The notes beneath the pieces were generated by a model that searched no databases, was not told the origin of the DNA, and saw only the letters and a program-made list of their open reading frames with translations. From the NCBI RefSeq assembly GCF_000765145.1, contig NZ_JMGA01000009.1:49171-113170 (forward strand): DNA of 64,000 nucleotides, given 5' to 3'. Numbering within the stretch: position 1 is the stretch's first letter; each line of letters starts with the position of its first letter. Below, piece after piece: positions 16,401 to 25,842 of the stretch. Both the position numbers and the translations under genes were made by a program. The DNA is from Desulfosporosinus sp. HMP52 (lineage in GTDB: Bacteria > Bacillota > Desulfitobacteriia > Desulfitobacteriales > Desulfitobacteriaceae).

Positions 16401-16868
16401 ATGATAGAGATTAAACTTGTCGTCAATGAAAAACCTTATAACTTGAATGTAGAACCAAGTGAACGTCTCATTGATGCTTTACGCAACCGTCTAGGGCTCC
16501 TGGGAACAAAGGAAGGTTGCGGCGAAGGAGAATGTGGGGCCTGCACCATCATCATGGACGGAAAAACTGTAAACTCCTGTCTTGTCTTGGCTGCTCAAGC
16601 CAATGGGAGTGTGCTTACAACCATTGAAGGAGTAGGGAATCGTCGTTCTCCCCATCCGGTGCAAAAGGCTTTTGTAGAAGTTGGAGCTGTTCAATGTGGC
16701 TTTTGTACCCCGGGAATGGTTTTATCAGCTAAGAATTTATTGGATAAGAACTCTCACCCCAGTGAAAGTGAGATAGGAGTTGCAATGTCTGGGAATCTTT
16801 GTCGCTGTACTGGGTATGATAAAATTTTACGCGCTGTAAAAATTGCCGCTGAGGAGGGTAAACAATGA
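16401..16868 (+). CDS. Molybdenum hydroxylase 2Fe-2S subunit (third system)
   Basis: Small Fe-S subunit, 155 aa. Cluster motifs GCGEGECGACTI with a following Cys (NSCLVL), then VQCGFCTPGM and GNLCRCTGY, complete for two 2Fe-2S centres. ATG start; the stop overlaps the next gene start (ATGA at 16865-16868), implying translational coupling to the Mo subunit. It hands electrons from the split Mo subunit to the FAD subunit. Confidence 0.92.
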   Translation: MIEIKLVVNEKPYNLNVEPSERLIDALRNRLGLLGTKEGCGEGECGACTIIMDGKTVNSCLVLAAQANGSVLTTIEGVGNRRSPHPVQKAFVEVGAVQCGFCTPGMVLSAKNLLDKNSHPSESEIGVAMSGNLCRCTGYDKILRAVKIAAEEGKQ

Positions 16869-18130
16869 AAACTTCAGTGGTTGGATCACGAGTTACCAGA
16901 GAAGATGCTTGGGGAAAAGTATTTGGACAAACAAAGTTCCCTGCCGACGTAAATCTGCCGGGCCAGCTCTATGCTGTGGTTATCCGCAGTCCTCATCCTC
17001 ATGCCAAAGTTTTAAGTATTAACTGTGACTATGCACTGGAAATGGCCGGAGTGGTGGCTGTTCTATCTGCAAAAGATGTTCCGCACAATGCCCACGGGGT
17101 ACTCTTCCGTGACCAACCTGTCTTGGCTGAGTATGTCCGAATGGTAGGGGACCCGGTAGCTGTTGTAGGAGCTGAGACAGAGGAAATTGCTCGGGAAGCC
17201 GCTAAGCGTGTACAAGTAGAGTACCAAGTTCTGCCTACTGTCTTTGACCCGGAGGAGGCAATGAAGCCGGATGTCCTGCCTCTTCATCCATCCCTGCGTC
17301 CCACGAATGTTCTTTATCATATGCCCATAAGAAGGGGATCAATGGAAGAAGGCTGGGCTAAAGCAGATGTTGTGATAGAAAAGGAATACAATACCCAACA
17401 TGTGGATCATGCTTTTTTGCAGCCAGAAGCGGTATTAGCCCATTTAGACGAACGAGGACACCTGGTGGTTCAAACAGCTACTCAATATGCCCATTATGAT
17501 CGGGGCGAGATTGCTCATGCTTTAGGGCTGCGCTTTAGTCAGGTTCAAGTGAAAACCCTGGCGGTGGGAGGAGCTTTCGGAGGACGTGAAGATATTTCAC
17601 TCCAGGTCATTGCCGCCTTAATGGCTTGGAAAACCCTTCGCCCAGTGAAAATGGAAAATACTCGGGAAGAGTCATTTTATTCCCATTCCAAACGTCACCC
17701 CATGCGGATGCAATATAAGACAGGCGCAACAAAAGATGGCAAATTAGTGGCCATGGAAGCCAAGATCGTTGGGGATTCAGGTGCCTATGCTTCATGGAGC
17801 ATCAACGTCTTGCGTAAAGCTGCAGTCCATGCCACTGGTCCTTATGTCATTCCTAATGTCTCGATTGATAGTTATGCTGTGTTTACCAATAATCCATTTA
17901 CAGGAGCTATGCGGGGTTTTGGGGCAGCTCAAACTGTCTTAGCCTATGAAAGCCAAATGGATCTCCTGGCTAAGGAGATCGGAATTTCTCCTTTGGAGAT
18001 TCGCTTGCGTAATATCTTTAAAGTCGGAAGTACAACAGCAACCGGACAAGTGTTGACCAGTAGTGTTCCGCTGGATCAGTGCCTGGCAAAAATCACACCT
18101 TATCTCCAAAGAGGGGGGGAGTCCGAGTGA
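16865..18130 (+). CDS. Molybdenum hydroxylase Mo subunit, N-terminal half (split large subunit)
   Basis: 421 aa corresponding to the hammerhead domain plus the first Mo-binding domain of an XdhA-type protein (GGAFGGRED at about 235-243; AMRGFGAAQ with Arg350). The protein ends exactly in the linker where the one-piece paralogue at 3735-6020 continues into its second half. The second half is encoded by the next gene, overlapping by GTGA at 18127-18130. A split of this kind is known in the Eubacterium barkeri nicotinate dehydrogenase (NdhL/NdhM). The retained Arg is compatible with a purine-like substrate. Confidence 0.87.
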   Translation: MKTSVVGSRVTREDAWGKVFGQTKFPADVNLPGQLYAVVIRSPHPHAKVLSINCDYALEMAGVVAVLSAKDVPHNAHGVLFRDQPVLAEYVRMVGDPVAVVGAETEEIAREAAKRVQVEYQVLPTVFDPEEAMKPDVLPLHPSLRPTNVLYHMPIRRGSMEEGWAKADVVIEKEYNTQHVDHAFLQPEAVLAHLDERGHLVVQTATQYAHYDRGEIAHALGLRFSQVQVKTLAVGGAFGGREDISLQVIAALMAWKTLRPVKMENTREESFYSHSKRHPMRMQYKTGATKDGKLVAMEAKIVGDSGAYASWSINVLRKAAVHATGPYVIPNVSIDSYAVFTNNPFTGAMRGFGAAQTVLAYESQMDLLAKEIGISPLEIRLRNIFKVGSTTATGQVLTSSVPLDQCLAKITPYLQRGGESE

Positions 18131-19134
18131 AAAAGAGAGGAATCGGTTTAGGGTGTTCCTGGTATGGCACAGGTTATGGGAATGGGTTCCCGGATGTTTC
18201 CAGTGCCTTTGTAGAAATTCATGATGACGGTTCGGCCACAGTATTGACAGGGGCCGTTGATGTAGGTCAAGGGAGTAATTCTATCTTTGCTCAAATCGTG
18301 GCGGAAGAACTTGGGCTGGAGGCTCAGGATATCTGTGTCTACTCCGGGGATACGGATGCTACCCCGGATTCAGGGACAACGGCAGCGACAAGGCAAACTT
18401 ACAATACGGGAAACGCTGTTTTAAAGGCCGTTCGCCAGGCAAAATCCTCGTTGCTGGTCTATGCTGCACGAGAGTTTTCTTGCCCAACCTCGGAAGGAAT
18501 TGAACTTAAAGAGGGATATATCGGAGTTAAAGGGGATCCTTCACGCAGGGTGCCTTTGGCGGACCTGGTTTTTCAAGCTCGTTTACGGGGAGAACGGTTT
18601 ATTAGTGCCGAAAGTTCCACTGCTCGTTCAACCCCTGTAGACCCGGAGACCGGCCAAGGTGCTCCTTACTGGCCCTATTCCTTTGGGTGTCAGTCTGCCG
18701 AAGTTGAAGTTGATACGGAAACTGGGGTGGTTCAAGTCCTAAAAGTTGTCGCAGTTCATGATGTAGGGAAGGCTCTAAATCCTACTCAAGTAGAGGGTCA
18801 AATCGCAGGTGGAGTTACTCAAGGAATTGGGTATGCTTTACTTGAGGAATTAGAATTGAACGAGGGGAAAATTAAGAATCCTGCCTTTTCCAGCTATTTG
18901 ATTCCCACGGCCTTAGATGTGCCTAATATAGAAGCATTTTTTGTAGAAGATGCAGAGTCCACTGGTCCTTTTGGCGCTAAGGGACTTGGTGAACCTGCAA
19001 TGCTTCCGACAGTTGCGGCCATCATTAATGCTATTGATGATGCTGTGGGAGTAAGGATTACGTCTATACCAGCGACGCCGGAAAAGATTTTAAAAGCGCT
19101 AGCTGAAAAAAACGGGGAGGTGAAAAAACATTAG
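18127..19134 (+). CDS. Molybdenum hydroxylase Mo subunit, C-terminal half (split large subunit)
   Basis: About 335 aa starting at GTG 18127, which overlaps the stop of the N-terminal half and follows an AGAGGGGGGGA ribosome site; an earlier ATG at 18079 lies inside the upstream gene and is unlikely. It carries GAVDVGQGSNSIFAQIVAEELG, the SGDTD and TRQTYNTGNA segments of the second Mo domain, and AKGLGEP with the presumed catalytic Glu near the C-terminus. It must assemble with the upstream half to make one active site. Purine riboswitch and permease context suggest a purine substrate. Confidence 0.87.
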   Translation: MKKRGIGLGCSWYGTGYGNGFPDVSSAFVEIHDDGSATVLTGAVDVGQGSNSIFAQIVAEELGLEAQDICVYSGDTDATPDSGTTAATRQTYNTGNAVLKAVRQAKSSLLVYAAREFSCPTSEGIELKEGYIGVKGDPSRRVPLADLVFQARLRGERFISAESSTARSTPVDPETGQGAPYWPYSFGCQSAEVEVDTETGVVQVLKVVAVHDVGKALNPTQVEGQIAGGVTQGIGYALLEELELNEGKIKNPAFSSYLIPTALDVPNIEAFFVEDAESTGPFGAKGLGEPAMLPTVAAIINAIDDAVGVRITSIPATPEKILKALAEKNGEVKKH

Positions 19135-19329
19135 TCTGGAAGCTGTTCAAGTGAGATGAAATCAAAAACTAAATAATAATCGTTGATAATTAGTGTTAAA
19201 CTTATAACGGACTTATCCTATGTGATGTTTAACGTAGCATCCCACAACAAACTTTAATAAGATCAATGAATTTAGCTTAAACTAATAGATGAATTGCATG
19301 AGGAATTTATTTTAATGGGAGGGCTGTCC

Positions 19330-20697
19330 ATGTCAACCGTTACAAATAAGCAAAATCCACCTTCAGGTAAGTCAGAAGGATTTTTAGAAAAGTTTTTTCA
19401 TTTAAACGAATTAGGTTCTAATGTTCGAACGGAAGTATTAGCGGGGATAACTACGTTTATTACAATGGCCTATATTTTGTTTGTAAACCCTATTATTTTG
19501 AAAGACGCTGGAATGCCTATTAGTGCAACTTTTGCGGCAACCGCTATTGCTGCAGCATTTGGCACCCTAATTATGGGCTTGTATGCCAACTATCCAATCG
19601 CTTTAGCACCGGGAATGGGGCTTAACGCATTCTTTACCTACACTGTTGTTCTTGGAATGGGACTTAGTTGGCAGACAGCACTCGGGGCAGTCTTCATTTC
19701 AGGTGTGGTCTTTTTCCTCATGACGGTCACGAAAGTTCGAGAGTGGATTATCGAGGGTGTACCTCCGGTCTTAAGGCTCTCAATTGGGGTTGGTATAGGC
19801 TTATTCATTGCTTTTATTGGACTTAAAAACGGCGGACTGATTGTAGCTGACCAAGCCACATTTGTTAAACTTGGCAATATGAAGTCCCCTGGCGTTCTCG
19901 TTACTGTCTTCGGTCTAATCGTTACGGGCGCATTGATAGCCAGGAAAGTAAAAGGCGGTTTGTTGATCGGGATCATTGCTACGACAATCTTAAGTATGAT
20001 AATGGGCGTTTCCCCTTATCCCACAGGAATATCCAGTTTTGTTTCAATGACTAATCCATTGTCAGCTGTTGCACCAGTGGCATTTGAACTGGACGTTTGG
20101 GGAGCAATAAGTTATGGCTTTATTTCAATTCTCTTTGCCTTTACACTAGTAGACTTGTTTGATAATATCGGTACCTTGCTCGGAGTATCACGTAAAGCCG
20201 GCCTTTTAGATAAGAACGGGAATCTACCTCGTGCCGGAAAAGCCTTGATGGCAGACTCAGTGGGAACTATGTTCGGAGCTGCAGTGGGAACTCCTACTGT
20301 AACCTCTTATATTGAAAGTGCCTCAGGCGTAGCTGAGGGTGGTAAAAGCGGACTAACTGCAGTTACCGTTGCAGGTCTCTTCTTAGTGTCACTTATTTTT
20401 GCTCCACTGGTCGGACTAATTCCTGGACAGGCAACTGCACCGATTCTTATCTTAGTTGGTGTCTTAATGATGAGTGAAGTTGTTGAAATTAAATTTGATG
20501 ACTTTACCGAAGCTTTACCTGCATTTATGACAATCGTCATGATGCCTTTAACCTTCTCGATTGCTCAAGGTATTGCTTTTGGGTTTATGTCTTACACTCT
20601 CATTAAATTAGTGAGCGGCAGACATAAGGAAAATAACTTAGTTATGTACGTCTTTACAACTCTCTTTATAATTCACTTTATTATTGGTGGGCATTAA
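19330..20697 (+). CDS. AzgA/PbuG-type purine permease (NCS2 superfamily)
   Basis: Proton-coupled membrane transporter, about 455 aa, for hypoxanthine, guanine, adenine or xanthine. Family motifs are VRTEVLAGITTFITMAYILF near the N-terminus, ALAPGMGLNAFFTY in TM3, and TPTVTSYIESASGVAEGGKSG in the substrate-binding region. About 12-14 hydrophobic segments. ATG 19330 is preferred because GGGAGGG is correctly spaced before it; the TTG at 19294 is not supported. It follows the third hydroxylase by about 195 bp and precedes two deaminase genes, matching a purine import role. Confidence 0.9.
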   Translation: MSTVTNKQNPPSGKSEGFLEKFFHLNELGSNVRTEVLAGITTFITMAYILFVNPIILKDAGMPISATFAATAIAAAFGTLIMGLYANYPIALAPGMGLNAFFTYTVVLGMGLSWQTALGAVFISGVVFFLMTVTKVREWIIEGVPPVLRLSIGVGIGLFIAFIGLKNGGLIVADQATFVKLGNMKSPGVLVTVFGLIVTGALIARKVKGGLLIGIIATTILSMIMGVSPYPTGISSFVSMTNPLSAVAPVAFELDVWGAISYGFISILFAFTLVDLFDNIGTLLGVSRKAGLLDKNGNLPRAGKALMADSVGTMFGAAVGTPTVTSYIESASGVAEGGKSGLTAVTVAGLFLVSLIFAPLVGLIPGQATAPILILVGVLMMSEVVEIKFDDFTEALPAFMTIVMMPLTFSIAQGIAFGFMSYTLIKLVSGRHKENNLVMYVFTTLFIIHFIIGGH

Positions 20698-20712
20698 TCT
20701 AAGTAAGATTTT

Positions 20713-20744
20713 ATGGAGAGATGCGTCAGATCACATCTCTCCAT
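20713..20744 (+). terminator. Hairpin after purine permease
   Basis: ATGGAGAGATG (20713-20723) pairs perfectly with CATCTCTCCAT (20734-20744) about 15 bp after the permease stop. The tail is ACTTAAAAAAC, not a U-run, so termination strength is uncertain. Confidence 0.55.
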
Positions 20745-20880
20745 ACTTAAAAAACATTGATCATTCTTGCTTAATATAATGTATAGTCAGAACAAGGATA
20801 CTTGGCCATCCATGGCCAGCGCATGGCGCCAGCTTCAGAGTGGAGGGGCCTTTCGCAAGAAGGGAAAGGATGGGAATTGG

Positions 20881-22212
20881 ATGCGCATTCTCTTTAAAAA
20901 TGCGAATATTGTTACAATGAACGCCAGTCGGGAAATCATCCATGGAGATCTGCTTGTAGATGGATCTCAGATTGTAGCAGTTGGGGGAGATATCGAACAA
21001 CCTGCAGATCAAGTAATTGATCTTAATGGAGATTTACTAATACCAGGCTTAATTCAGACGCATATTCATTTATGTCAGACTCTGTTTCGAGGACAGGCTG
21101 ACGATTTAGAACTTTTAGATTGGCTTAAACAAAGAATTTGGCCTCTGGAAGGCGGCCATGATCCGGAATCCTTATATGACTCTGCCTTATTAGGGATTGG
21201 AGAATTGTTCCTGGGTGGGACAACGACGATTGTCGACATGGAAACGGTGCATCATACTGAACATGCCTTCGAAGCCATCCTGACAAGTGGCTTAAGAGCT
21301 TTGAGCGGGAAGGTAATGATGGATGATTGCAATGGAGATATACCACTTTCTTTGCAAGAAAAGACTGAGGATTCGCTGCAGGAAAGCGTAGATTTGTTTG
21401 AAAAATATCACGGTAAGGGAAATGGGCGCCTAGAAGTTGCCTTTACTCCGCGCTTCGTTATTTCCTGCACCGATTCATTATTAAAAGAGGTTTCGCAACT
21501 TGCCCGCCAAAAGAATGCTTTTGTCCATACACATGCCTCAGAAAACCGTTCGGAAATTGAACTAGTGGAACGTACTCGGGGAATGCGGAATATTATCTAT
21601 CTGGACAAGGTGGGATTAACGGGGCCAAAGCTAATCTTAGCTCATTGTATCTGGCTGGATGAGGCAGAAAAGGAGATTCTTGTCCGTACCAAAACAAGAG
21701 TTTCACATTGCCCGTCTTCAAATCTTAAGCTGGCCTCCGGAATTGCGCCGATTCCGGAACTTATGAGACGTGGGGCAGAGGTTTCCCTAAGCGCCGATGG
21801 GGCACCCTGCAACAACAATTTAGACGGATTCCGGGAAATGAGACATGCCGCTTTGATTCAAAAGCCCTTACATGGACCGACAGTTATGCCGGCGCGAGAA
21901 GTTTTTGAACTGGCTACCTTGGGTGGAGCACGAGCTATCGGCCACGAACATGATTTAGGAAGTCTGGAAGTCGGCAAAAAAGCTGATTTGGCAGTCGTAA
22001 GCTTGCAGGGTTTACACACCTGGCCCAATGACCATGTAGATGTTTATTCTCAGTTGGTTTATCAGGCGGTTTCCTCTGATGTTCGCCTGACAATGGTAGA
22101 CGGCAGAATTGTTATGAAAGATCGCCAACTGTTAACAATTGATGTTCCTAAGCTTAAGTTAAGCTCAACCCGCAGTCTGAATCGAGTCTTGCAACGGGTC
22201 GGACTTGTTTAA
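20881..22212 (+). CDS. Amidohydrolase-family deaminase (guanine/8-oxoguanine/SsnA-like)
   Basis: Cytoplasmic metal-dependent aminohydrolase, about 443 aa. Zinc ligands and catalytic residues are visible: QTHIHLCQTL (HxH), FVHTHASEN, ILAHCIWL, and SADGAPCNNN (catalytic Asp). I choose ATG 20881 because MRILFKNANIVTMN is the usual family N-terminus; the frame is open to 20767 but that extension looks non-coding. It belongs to the group containing guanine deaminase, 8-oxoguanine deaminase, MTA/SAH deaminase and SsnA. Beside adenine deaminase and xanthine dehydrogenases, guanine to xanthine is the most sensible reaction. Confidence 0.83.
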   Translation: MRILFKNANIVTMNASREIIHGDLLVDGSQIVAVGGDIEQPADQVIDLNGDLLIPGLIQTHIHLCQTLFRGQADDLELLDWLKQRIWPLEGGHDPESLYDSALLGIGELFLGGTTTIVDMETVHHTEHAFEAILTSGLRALSGKVMMDDCNGDIPLSLQEKTEDSLQESVDLFEKYHGKGNGRLEVAFTPRFVISCTDSLLKEVSQLARQKNAFVHTHASENRSEIELVERTRGMRNIIYLDKVGLTGPKLILAHCIWLDEAEKEILVRTKTRVSHCPSSNLKLASGIAPIPELMRRGAEVSLSADGAPCNNNLDGFREMRHAALIQKPLHGPTVMPAREVFELATLGGARAIGHEHDLGSLEVGKKADLAVVSLQGLHTWPNDHVDVYSQLVYQAVSSDVRLTMVDGRIVMKDRQLLTIDVPKLKLSSTRSLNRVLQRVGLV

Positions 22213-22242
22213 ACTATCTCTTATTGCAATGGAATGACTGAA

Positions 22243-22281
22243 AAGTGTCCCCACAGCCATAAATGGCCAGAGGGGACACTT
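22243..22281 (+). terminator. Hairpin terminator between deaminase genes
   Basis: AAGTGTCCCC (22243-22252) pairs with GGGGACACTT (22272-22281); an inner CCAT/ATGG stem extends it. It lies 30 bp after the upstream deaminase. The tail CCTATTAAAAA is not a classic U-run. Confidence 0.6.
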
Positions 22282-22387
22282 CCTATTAAAAATACAGATC
22301 AAGCATGCAAGTAGGAATCTATAATATAAGTTGATTTGCACATGTTAAAAATTAAAGCCTTATCATACGTGAATGGAGCATGAGCAT

Positions 22388-24124
22388 ATGTCGAGCTTTA
22401 AACAAAGAATGGATGAAGCCCGGGGCCTGGTGAAGATTGACATGGTTCTGAGACGAGCAAGGTTAGTTAATGTCTTTTCGGGAGAAATCCATGAAACAGA
22501 GATTGGAGTCCATCAAGGAGCTTTTGTCGGCATTGGCACCTTTGCAGAAGCAGAAAAAGAGCTGGATTTGTGCGGTAAGTATGTTGTTCCGGGATTGATA
22601 GACGGACATGTCCATATTGAAAGCTCGCATCTCTGTCCGGAGGAGTTCTGTTCAGTTCTACTTTCCCATGGTGTAACTACAGCGGTTGTCGATCCTCATG
22701 AAATTGCCAATGTTTTAGGAAGTCGAGGGATTCAATATATCCTGGATAGTGTTAATGGGTTACCCTTTAATACCTTTGTGGCACTTCCCTCATGTGTACC
22801 GGCAACAGATTTAGAAACTTCCGGGGCCCACCTCAGAGCTAAGGATCTCTTACAATTCGTCGGACACCCTAAAGTTATAGGTTTAGGAGAAGTTATGGAT
22901 TACCTGGGAGTGATCGAAGCTAAGCAGGATATGGTGGAAAAGCTAAGTCTTCCTGTATCCTTCTTTGACGGACATGCTCCGGGAATATCTCCCCAGGATC
23001 TTAATGCTTATTTCCTAGCCGGAATACATACTGAACATGAATGTTCAACGGTCGAAGAAGCTAAAGAACGGCTGCGACGCGGTTTTTATGTTATGCTGCG
23101 AGAGGGCAGTGCAGCCAAGAACCTTTTAGATCTTTTGCCTGCAGTCACGAGCCAAAATTCCGGACAATGTCTTCTTGTCACAGATGACCGACATCCCAGG
23201 GATCTTCTAAATGAAGGAAGCATCGATCATCTTGTTCGTCTGGCGATTAAGGCAGGAGTAGATCCAATTCAAGTAATCCAGATGGCTACGATCAATGCTG
23301 CCCGAGCGATCGGGCTCTCTCGCCTAGGTGCGGTAGCGCCGGGTTATCAAGCGGATTTCGTTGTATTGAATGATTTAAAGAGTTTTGCAATAGAGGATGT
23401 ATACTGGCAAGGAACAAAGGTAAGCCCAAAGGGCGAGCGGCCAAAATTTCCACGCTCTGATGCCTCTGGACTTACTGAAAGTGTACATTTAACTGATTGG
23501 ATACCGGAAAAGCTTAGAGTATTTGCCAATAGGGAATCCAAATCCTTGAGTCATGCTAAAGTTCAGGTCATTGGAGTCCAAGATCATTCCCTAGTTACAA
23601 GGGCCCTAATACGGGAACTGCCTGTCAAAGATGGACTGATTATGACTGATTTAACTCAAAAGATTGCCAAATTAGCGGTGCTGGAACGTCATCATGGAAC
23701 TGGCAATATCGGGGTAGGGTTTGTCGAGGGTTTAGGCCTAGCCAAAGGAGCCATTGCTTCAACAGTCGCTCATGATTCCCATAATCTAGTTGTCGTTGGA
23801 ATGAGTGATGAGGAAATGAACTTAGCCATTAGGACCTGTGTCGAGATGGGTGGCGGTCTATGTCTAGTCGATAACCATCAGATAATCGGAAAACTCCCTT
23901 TGCCAATTGCCGGATTAATGACGGACCAGGATGCCGAGACTGTAGCTCAGAATTTAGCTGAGTTACATAGGTTAGCAGTCGGTCTTGGAATTAATCAAAT
24001 GGTTGATCCTTTTATGACCCTGGCATTTCTTTCTTTACCTGTCATCCCGGAATTAAAACTTACAGATTTAGGCTTGGTTGACGTAGAACACTTTCGGTTA
24101 ACTGATGTAGTATTAGAAAGTTAG
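22388..24124 (+). CDS. ade: Adenine deaminase
   Basis: Manganese/iron-dependent amidohydrolase converting adenine to hypoxanthine, about 578 aa, the bacterial Ade length. Motifs: PGLIDGHVHIESSHL (metal ligands), HGVTTAVVDPHEIANVLG, FDGHAPGISPQDL, LLVTDDRHP, and the C-terminal Ade domain with VAHDSHNLVVVG and GGGLCLVD. ATG 22388 is the likely start, with GGAG nine bases ahead; ATG 22373 is also in frame. It supplies hypoxanthine to the xanthine dehydrogenases upstream. Confidence 0.93.
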   Translation: MSSFKQRMDEARGLVKIDMVLRRARLVNVFSGEIHETEIGVHQGAFVGIGTFAEAEKELDLCGKYVVPGLIDGHVHIESSHLCPEEFCSVLLSHGVTTAVVDPHEIANVLGSRGIQYILDSVNGLPFNTFVALPSCVPATDLETSGAHLRAKDLLQFVGHPKVIGLGEVMDYLGVIEAKQDMVEKLSLPVSFFDGHAPGISPQDLNAYFLAGIHTEHECSTVEEAKERLRRGFYVMLREGSAAKNLLDLLPAVTSQNSGQCLLVTDDRHPRDLLNEGSIDHLVRLAIKAGVDPIQVIQMATINAARAIGLSRLGAVAPGYQADFVVLNDLKSFAIEDVYWQGTKVSPKGERPKFPRSDASGLTESVHLTDWIPEKLRVFANRESKSLSHAKVQVIGVQDHSLVTRALIRELPVKDGLIMTDLTQKIAKLAVLERHHGTGNIGVGFVEGLGLAKGAIASTVAHDSHNLVVVGMSDEEMNLAIRTCVEMGGGLCLVDNHQIIGKLPLPIAGLMTDQDAETVAQNLAELHRLAVGLGINQMVDPFMTLAFLSLPVIPELKLTDLGLVDVEHFRLTDVVLES

Positions 24125-24167
24125 TCCTAGCTTTTGATCTGTATTTAAACCATCTTTAGAATGGGGA

Positions 24168-24225
24168 TGCTCCTCCTTTAAGTAACAGATTAAATAATAA
24201 AAATCTGTTACTCAAAGGGGGAGCA
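24168..24225 (+). terminator. Terminator of the purine island
   Basis: A stem of about 23 bp: TGCTCCTCCTTTAAGTAACA... pairs with the complementary arm ending GGGGGAGCA, loop about 10 nt, followed by GTTCCTTTTA. It lies about 45 bp after adenine deaminase and closes the + strand purine block. Confidence 0.75.
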
Positions 24226-24526
24226 GTTCCTTTTATATTTAGGAACAAGGGGATTAATATCTGGATCTGAAAAAAAATAATTGTAGCTATTGCCTTGCCT
24301 GAAGAAGAAAAGTTGCCAGTGATCCGTTTCGTAGATTATAATGGTTCGAAAGACCTATAATATTCTAAATTGTCAAGGGTAGTGTAAAACTTTATAGGAC
24401 TAAAGGGAAAAGTTTTAAAAAAACATAAATTCATAAAGGTTTTTAGTGATATTTGACGAACTTAGTCTATTAGGCCAAAATATATAGGACAAAGACTTAC
24501 ACTAATCTTGGATAGGGTGAATTTTC
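24226..24526 (+). promoter_or_regulatory. Upstream region of HD-GYP gene, possible promoter
   Basis: AT-rich 300-bp gap with no gene. TTGACG (24453-24458) and CAAAAT (24476-24481), 17 bp apart, form a weak sigma-A-like promoter 45 bp before the HD-GYP start. No c-di-GMP riboswitch was recognised. Confidence 0.3.
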
Positions 24527-25594
24527 ATGCGGTTGGTAAGTACTCGTTATGTCAAGGAAGGATCGATTTTAGCACGTCCTGTAATTAATTCTTCAGGTAG
24601 AATTTTATTGCAGACGGGGATTCGCCTGACTGCTTCGTATATTGAACGTTTAATAACCATGGGTTACGATGTTCTTTTTATTCAGGATAATCGATTAGAA
24701 GACGTTGAATTTCATATGTCGATTACCGGCCAAACTCGGGAAGTTGCCTATAAAACGATTAAGCATGTCAGCAATTATATAGAGAGTGGTCAAGAGGGGA
24801 CTTTAGTCGTGGCTGACGTCCGATCAACTATTCAGCAAATGATTAACGACCTGCTTTTTAGTGCAGATATTTTGGGGAATTTGACCGACATGCAAGGGTA
24901 TGATGATTATACTTTTCACCATTCTATTAATTCAACGATTGTTGGCCTTGTCTTAGGGATTGCTTCAGGATATTCTGAACAAAAATTAATCGAGTTTGGT
25001 ATGGGTATTCTCATGCATGACATTGGAAAAATATTAATACCAGAACATATCCTGAATAAAAAAGCCCCTCTAACTGAGGAGGAATTTGAGGAGATTAAGA
25101 AGCACGCAGGTGATGGGTTTAATATTTTACGGAAAAATAACGACTTCAGTTTGCTTTCGGCTCATGTGGCCTTTCAACATCAGGAAAAGTGGGATGGATC
25201 GGGTTACCCTAGAGGACTAAAAGGAAGCGAAATTCATGAATATGGCAGATTGGCTGCAGTAGCTGATGTTTATGAAGCTTTGACCAGTAAACGGATTTAT
25301 CGCAAAGCAATTGAGCCTAATGAGGCTTATGAATACATTGTTTCTCAATCCAATACCCATTTTTGTCCTCGAACTTTAGAAGTATTTAAGAAACATATTG
25401 CAGTATACCCGTCAGGTTCCGGGATTCTCTTGAGTAATGGTCAAAGAGGAAATGTTGTAAAACAAAACCCAGCCTTCCCAAACAGGCCCTTTGTCAGGAT
25501 GTTCTATGAGAACGAAGAGGAACTTGCTTCGCCAATCGATTATAACCTGGCAGAATGCCCCTCTCTGATGATTATTGCCGTGGACAACCGTTAA
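24527..25594 (+). CDS. HD-GYP domain protein (putative c-di-GMP phosphodiesterase)
   Basis: 355 aa. The N-terminal about 130 residues hold a short uncharacterised region typical of HD-GYP proteins. The HD-GYP domain covers about 135-305: FHHSINST, MHDIGKILIPEHIL (the HD pair), HAGDGFNIL, HQEKWDGSGYPRGLKG (the GYP motif), and AVADVYEALTSKRIYRK. It would hydrolyse cyclic di-GMP. ATG start with AGGGTGA upstream. Monocistronic. GGDEF cyclases at 32.3 and 44 kb may supply the substrate pool. Confidence 0.9.
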   Translation: MRLVSTRYVKEGSILARPVINSSGRILLQTGIRLTASYIERLITMGYDVLFIQDNRLEDVEFHMSITGQTREVAYKTIKHVSNYIESGQEGTLVVADVRSTIQQMINDLLFSADILGNLTDMQGYDDYTFHHSINSTIVGLVLGIASGYSEQKLIEFGMGILMHDIGKILIPEHILNKKAPLTEEEFEEIKKHAGDGFNILRKNNDFSLLSAHVAFQHQEKWDGSGYPRGLKGSEIHEYGRLAAVADVYEALTSKRIYRKAIEPNEAYEYIVSQSNTHFCPRTLEVFKKHIAVYPSGSGILLSNGQRGNVVKQNPAFPNRPFVRMFYENEEELASPIDYNLAECPSLMIIAVDNR

Positions 25595-25787
25595 ATATTT
25601 ATAAACGTTTAATATTAAAAAAGTAGAGCCTTTTTCTTAGACTGATATAATTGCTTGCTTTAGGTAGATTAGGTTAATTTCTATTGCCTATCTTCAGAAG
25701 AGGTAGAACAGGTTGAGTAAAAGGCTCTTTTTGTATGCGTATCTGTAGTTAATATTAGATTTACATGATAATGCAAACCTAGACATA

Positions 25788-25833
25788 AAAAAACATGGCT
25801 GGGCGCTTTCGATTTTGCGCCGGCCATGTTTTT
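25788..25833. terminator. Bidirectional terminator between convergent genes
   Basis: AAAAACATGGCTGGGCGC pairs with GCGCCGGCCATGTTTTT around TTTCGATTTT. A/T tracts on both sides allow it to end both the HD-GYP and the opposing thioredoxin-domain transcript. A second, longer-range pair (AGAGCC near 25625 with GGCTCT near 25724) also lies in this 248-bp gap. Confidence 0.8.
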
Positions 25834-25842
25834 GATGTTTTA

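Noticed and set aside
19135..19329. Possible purine riboswitch before the AzgA-type permease
   Set aside because: No GTTTCTAC-type joining segment or P1/P2/P3 pairing found; only AT-rich promoter-like sequence.
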